Below, piece after piece: positions 5,469-8,286 of a DNA stretch of 8,286 bases (positions are counted from its first letter, which is position 1; each line of letters starts with the position of its first letter). The notes beneath the pieces were generated by a model, which was given only the letters and a program-made list of their open reading frames with translations, did not search any database and was not told where the DNA came from. Position numbers and translations under genes: made by a program. The DNA is from Dehalococcoidales bacterium (GTDB lineage Bacteria; Chloroflexota; Dehalococcoidia; Dehalococcoidales; RBG-16-60-22), in contig JAOAEN010000046.1 in NCBI GenBank assembly GCA_026416775.1, forward strand, positions 1-8,286, read 5' to 3'.

Positions 5469-6521
5469 CTAGTAGGAAAATGGCCAGTTACGGTAGGCTG
5501 CCTTGAATAACTGCCAGCGGTGTTCCAGCCCCCTTGGCTCAAAGATCAGGAAGAGAATGATTACCAACCCGAAGATCATCGGGGCGATACCCGAGGTAAA
5601 GCCGGGAAGCAGGTTGGGGAAAGCTGTCTGCAGCGTGGGCGATAGCTGGGTAACGAATTCATCAATGAGGCGGATGAAGACCACCCCGAGTATCGGCCCC
5701 GTGGTGGTTCCCAGACCACCGATGATGATCATCCCGACGTAGAGGATGGAGTCCTTGAACTGGAAATAATCGGGGCTGATGGAGCGGCTGGTGTGTGCCA
5801 TGAGTGATCCGGCAAGCCCTGCCAGAAAGCAGCCGATGAAGAAGGCGGTGAGCTTGTAGCGGAAGAGGTTGATCCCCATCACCTCGGCGGCAAGGTCGTT
5901 ATCCCTTATGGCAACGAATGCCCTGCCCACCTTGGTACGGGCAAGGTTCTTGGCGCCGTATACCGTGAGGATGGTGATAGCGAGGATAAGGTAGAACTCG
6001 CTTGCGGGGGTCTTCAGGGCAATGCCGCCGATAGATGCCGGGCTTACGTCCATGATACCGTTGGGACCGGTCACCTCGGTCCAGTGTTCGATTATCCAGA
6101 TGATGATGAACTGGGCGGCAATCGTGGTGATGGCGAGGTAAAAGCCCTTTACCCTCAGGGATGGCATACCGAAGACCATCCCGATGAGACCCGCAGAAAG
6201 CCCGGCAAAAATCAGACTGGCAAGGAACGGAAGCCCGAGCCTGTCCGTGAGGACTGCCGACGTATAGGCACCGACCGCCATGAAACCGGCATGTCCGATT
6301 GAGAGCTGTCCGCAGTATCCGGTGAGGATATTCAACCCGGTGACGGCGATGATGGTGATGCCGATACGGTTGACGATACCAAGCCAGTGGTCGTTGAGGT
6401 AAAGCGGTGCGGTGAAAAGGAGAAGCAGGAATACCCCGAGAAGTACCCAGTGTGTCCGGGTACGGAGGATCGCCATATCTTCGGCATAGGTATAGTTCCG
6501 GATTCCAGTGGGTAAGCTCAT
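5469..6521 (-). CDS. livM: branched-chain amino acid-type ABC transporter permease LivM
   Basis: This 350-residue integral membrane protein is one half of the translocation pore. A cytoplasmic N-terminal segment of about 24 residues containing YAEDMAILRTR is followed by roughly eight to ten hydrophobic segments, the first near 25-42. Family marks include GHAGFMAVGAY (76-86), the cytoplasmic loop AIRDNDLAAEVMGI (204-217) that contacts an ATPase, GGLGTTTGP (268-276) and a C-terminal FEPRGL. Start and stop are clear: the ATG is 2 nt after the livH stop, with a GAGAGG about 8 nt upstream inside the livH 3' end, which implies coupled translation. The length is normal for this branch of LivM, which is shorter than E. 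coli LivM. Confidence 0.95.
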   Translation of the reverse strand: MSLPTGIRNYTYAEDMAILRTRTHWVLLGVFLLLLFTAPLYLNDHWLGIVNRIGITIIAVTGLNILTGYCGQLSIGHAGFMAVGAYTSAVLTDRLGLPFLASLIFAGLSAGLIGMVFGMPSLRVKGFYLAITTIAAQFIIIWIIEHWTEVTGPNGIMDVSPASIGGIALKTPASEFYLILAITILTVYGAKNLARTKVGRAFVAIRDNDLAAEVMGINLFRYKLTAFFIGCFLAGLAGSLMAHTSRSISPDYFQFKDSILYVGMIIIGGLGTTTGPILGVVFIRLIDEFVTQLSPTLQTAFPNLLPGFTSGIAPMIFGLVIILFLIFEPRGLEHRWQLFKAAYRNWPFSY

Positions 6522-6523
6522 CC

Positions 6524-7411
6524 TCAGACCCTCTCAATCCGCTTCTCGCCGAACAGTCCGTAGGGCTTGAAAATCATCACGATGATAATGATGAGAAACG
6601 GGATTACCTCGCGGACGCCCTCCCAGGCGACTTTTGAGAGATAGCCTCCGCCGATTGTCTCCGCAAGCCCGATGATCGGCCCGGCAATGATTGCCCCGAG
6701 AAATGAGTCCAGGCCTCCCAAGATCACCACCGAGAAGGCTTTGAGTCCCATCTCCACGAGGGGGGCCTTGCTGATGTTGCCGATGCTGGAGATCCGAATC
6801 CCCCCGACTGCGGCAAGCACGCAGGCAAACATCCATGACTGGGAAAAGATTCTTGTCACCGGGATACCACATGCCTGCACGGCTTTCTGGTCATCGGCGG
6901 TGGCGCGCATAGCGATCCCCATCCTGTGGTACTTGAAGAAGATGCTGAGCAGGACGAAAAGCACGATCGAGATGACCGCTGCCCACAGAAACTCCTGACG
7001 GATCACCGCACTACCGATGCGCAGCGGTTCCTGCGGGAAGAGAGGCGGCAGCGAGGCAAGGCTTTTTGGCCAGATGATACCAACGAGACCTTCGATAAAA
7101 TAGGCAAGACCGAGCGTTACCGCAATGAGGGAAAGGATGGGCTGTCCGATGAGCGGTCTCAGGGCAAGCCTTTCCACTGACCAGCCGAGCATCAGGGCAA
7201 AGATGATGACGAGGGGGATACCCAGCCATGGCGGCAATCCCGCCTGCACCAGCATGCCATAGGTAAACCACGAGGAGAAAAGCACAAGCTGCCCGATTGC
7301 CAGGTTGGCAACCCCGCTTGACTTCCAGATGAGCACGAAGCCCAGGGCAATTAGCGAATAGACCATGCCCAGGGATAGCCCGGTTATCGTGTACTGCATC
7401 AGTTCGGTCAT
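6524..7411 (-). CDS. livH: branched-chain amino acid-type ABC transporter permease LivH
   Basis: This 295-residue integral membrane protein is the other half of the pore. Hydrophobic segments are visible at about 9-29, 38-56, 61-79, 93-113, 141-159, 193-210, 224-250 and 269-282. The cytoplasmic coupling loop reads MRATADDQKAVQACGI (168-183), where relatives typically have a similar RATA-D segment. GGLDSFLGAIIAGPIIG (232-248) and FKPYGLFG (281-288) are strong LivH marks. The start codon overlaps the ligase stop as ATGA, so it is probably translated by reinitiation. A GGAG lies rather far upstream (about 13 nt). The length is typical of the family. Confidence 0.95.
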   Translation of the reverse strand: MTELMQYTITGLSLGMVYSLIALGFVLIWKSSGVANLAIGQLVLFSSWFTYGMLVQAGLPPWLGIPLVIIFALMLGWSVERLALRPLIGQPILSLIAVTLGLAYFIEGLVGIIWPKSLASLPPLFPQEPLRIGSAVIRQEFLWAAVISIVLFVLLSIFFKYHRMGIAMRATADDQKAVQACGIPVTRIFSQSWMFACVLAAVGGIRISSIGNISKAPLVEMGLKAFSVVILGGLDSFLGAIIAGPIIGLAETIGGGYLSKVAWEGVREVIPFLIIIIVMIFKPYGLFGEKRIERV

Positions 7412-8286
7412 CGGTGATCACTCTCCGTGATTGTTCTGATGCGGACGCTTGTTGCCACCACACCCCTGCGGCCGTCCCGGTAGGTTACCGGAGCCTGTAC
7501 TTCCACCTGTTCCCTGTCGCTGTAAATGGCGTCAATCAGGTCCTTATAGCGCTGCTCCATGAATTCCCTTCTCAACTTGCGGGTGCGGGTGAGTTCCGCT
7601 TCATCGGGGTCAAACTCCTTGTGGAGAAGCACGAATTTTTTCACACGTGACGTTTCCGGCAGGTAGCTGTTCACCCTCATCAGGTCTTTCTTGATAAGCT
7701 CTGCGACCTCGTTCTTCTGGGACAGGTCAACAAACGTGGTATACGGAATATGATGGCGCTCTGCCCATTTCCCCACCATAGCGAAATTGATGTTGATGAT
7801 CGCACTCACGTATTCCCTGTCCTTGCCACCGATGACCATGGCGTCCTTGATGTAGGGGCTGAACCTGAGCCTGCCTTCGATGTACTGAGGGGCATATTTG
7901 GCGCCGGACCTGAGCACTCCCATGTGTTCCAGTCTGTCCATGAAGATGAGATGTCCCTCATCATCAATGTTTACGGCGTCCCCCGTCCGGCACCAGCCGT
8001 TCACCAGGGTTGCGGCAGTCTTTTCGGGATTCATGTGGTAGCCGGTAAACATGGCATCGCTGCGCACGAGGAGCTCTCCCTCATCGGTTATCCTCACCGA
8101 GGTGCCCAGCGCGGGGCGTCCGACGCTTTCAAATTTTATTTCGCCCTCGCTGTGCGAGGATATCAGCCCGGCTTCGGTGCTGGCATAGACCTGTCTTAGT
8201 TCGATCCCGATGGCGTGGATCAGCCGGAAGGTGTCCAGACTGAGCACCGAGCTGCCTGTCACCGCAAAGCGTACCCGGCTCAGCCC
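7408..8286 (-). CDS. AMP-forming long-chain acyl-CoA synthetase-like ligase (5' end outside the window)
   Basis: The frame is open through the right edge, so only the C-terminal 292 or so residues are present. An in-frame GTG at 8262 is not the start, because conserved sequence continues upstream of it. The order of motifs is that of FAA1/FadD-type ligases: VYASTEAG (A5), GELLVRSDAMFTGYHMNPEKT then GWCRTGD (A7), DRLEHMGVLRSGAKYAPQYIE (A8 region) and ELTRTRKLRR, whose first lysine (codon near 7576-7578) is the expected A10 catalytic lysine. After the usual end there is a tail of about 45 residues containing TYRDGRRGVVATSVRI. It should activate a fatty or related acid to its CoA ester. It is the first gene of the operon visible here and overlaps livH by 4 nt, linking activation to transport. 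Confidence 0.92.
   Translation of the reverse strand, partial: GLSRVRFAVTGSSVLSLDTFRLIHAIGIELRQVYASTEAGLISSHSEGEIKFESVGRPALGTSVRITDEGELLVRSDAMFTGYHMNPEKTAATLVNGWCRTGDAVNIDDEGHLIFMDRLEHMGVLRSGAKYAPQYIEGRLRFSPYIKDAMVIGGKDREYVSAIININFAMVGKWAERHHIPYTTFVDLSQKNEVAELIKKDLMRVNSYLPETSRVKKFVLLHKEFDPDEAELTRTRKLRREFMEQRYKDLIDAIYSDREQVEVQAPVTYRDGRRGVVATSVRIRTITESDHR

Noticed and set aside
5899..6537. Minus-strand open frame (212 codons) in another frame over livM
   Set aside because: livM in its own frame has the family motifs and membrane segments. The alternative is rich in Arg/His/Pro, as out-of-frame translations of GC-rich genes are.
7411..7425. GTGATCAC palindrome at the ligase/livH junction as an operator
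   Set aside because: It is only 8 bp, lies inside coding sequence at the ATGA overlap, and has no partner site; chance is the simplest explanation.
1..8286. CRISPR array, insertion sequence or attachment site
   Set aside because: No direct-repeat spacing, transposase motif or terminal inverted repeats were seen. Although a tRNA is present, no integrase gene or duplicated tRNA 3' end was found in the window.

Overview
The window is bacterial and GC-rich, and it is almost entirely coding. Most of it is a branched-chain-amino-acid-type (LIV/HAAT) ABC transporter locus in which two unrelated AMP-forming acyl-CoA ligases are interleaved with the transporter genes. Three hints about the host are available. 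The tRNA gene does not encode its CCA end. The solute-binding protein carries a lipobox. The far-left flavoprotein has the compact cysteine motif of iron-sulfur flavoproteins, which are typical of anaerobes. These fit an anaerobic, possibly Chloroflexota (Dehalococcoidia-like) or Gram-positive-like bacterium, but nothing here settles the taxonomy.

Left part (1-1124). A minus-strand unit has a good sigma70-like promoter (775-803), a tRNA with anticodon CAT (681-753) and, only 15 nt beyond the tRNA 3' end, an iron-sulfur flavoprotein gene (96-665). Divergent from it, a small cysteine-containing protein of unknown function (864-1124) is followed after 12 nt or less by livG (1137-1991), the first of the two transporter ATPases, on the plus strand.

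Right part (1998-8286). A long minus-strand operon enters from beyond the right edge. In transcription order it holds the C-terminal half of a long-chain acyl-CoA synthetase-like ligase, livH, livM, a lipoprotein solute-binding protein, livF and a PaaK-like CoA ligase. The junctions are tight: a 4-nt ATGA overlap between ligase and livH, a 2-nt gap between livH and livM, and a 10-nt overlap between livF and the PaaK-like gene. The only two real gaps flank the solute-binding-protein gene. One holds a perfect-consensus ribosome binding site in front of an ATG-TGA start-stop and a tiny leader ORF. The other holds a perfect 10-bp hairpin.

Together the genes suggest a system that captures an organic acid or hydrophobic amino-acid-like compound outside the cell (lipoprotein), moves it through LivH/LivM using LivG/LivF ATP hydrolysis, and activates it inside as a CoA thioester with one or both ligases. 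The substrate cannot be read from sequence. livG lies on the opposite strand, tail-to-tail with the PaaK-like gene with 6 bp between stops, so one transporter is supplied by two convergent transcription units.
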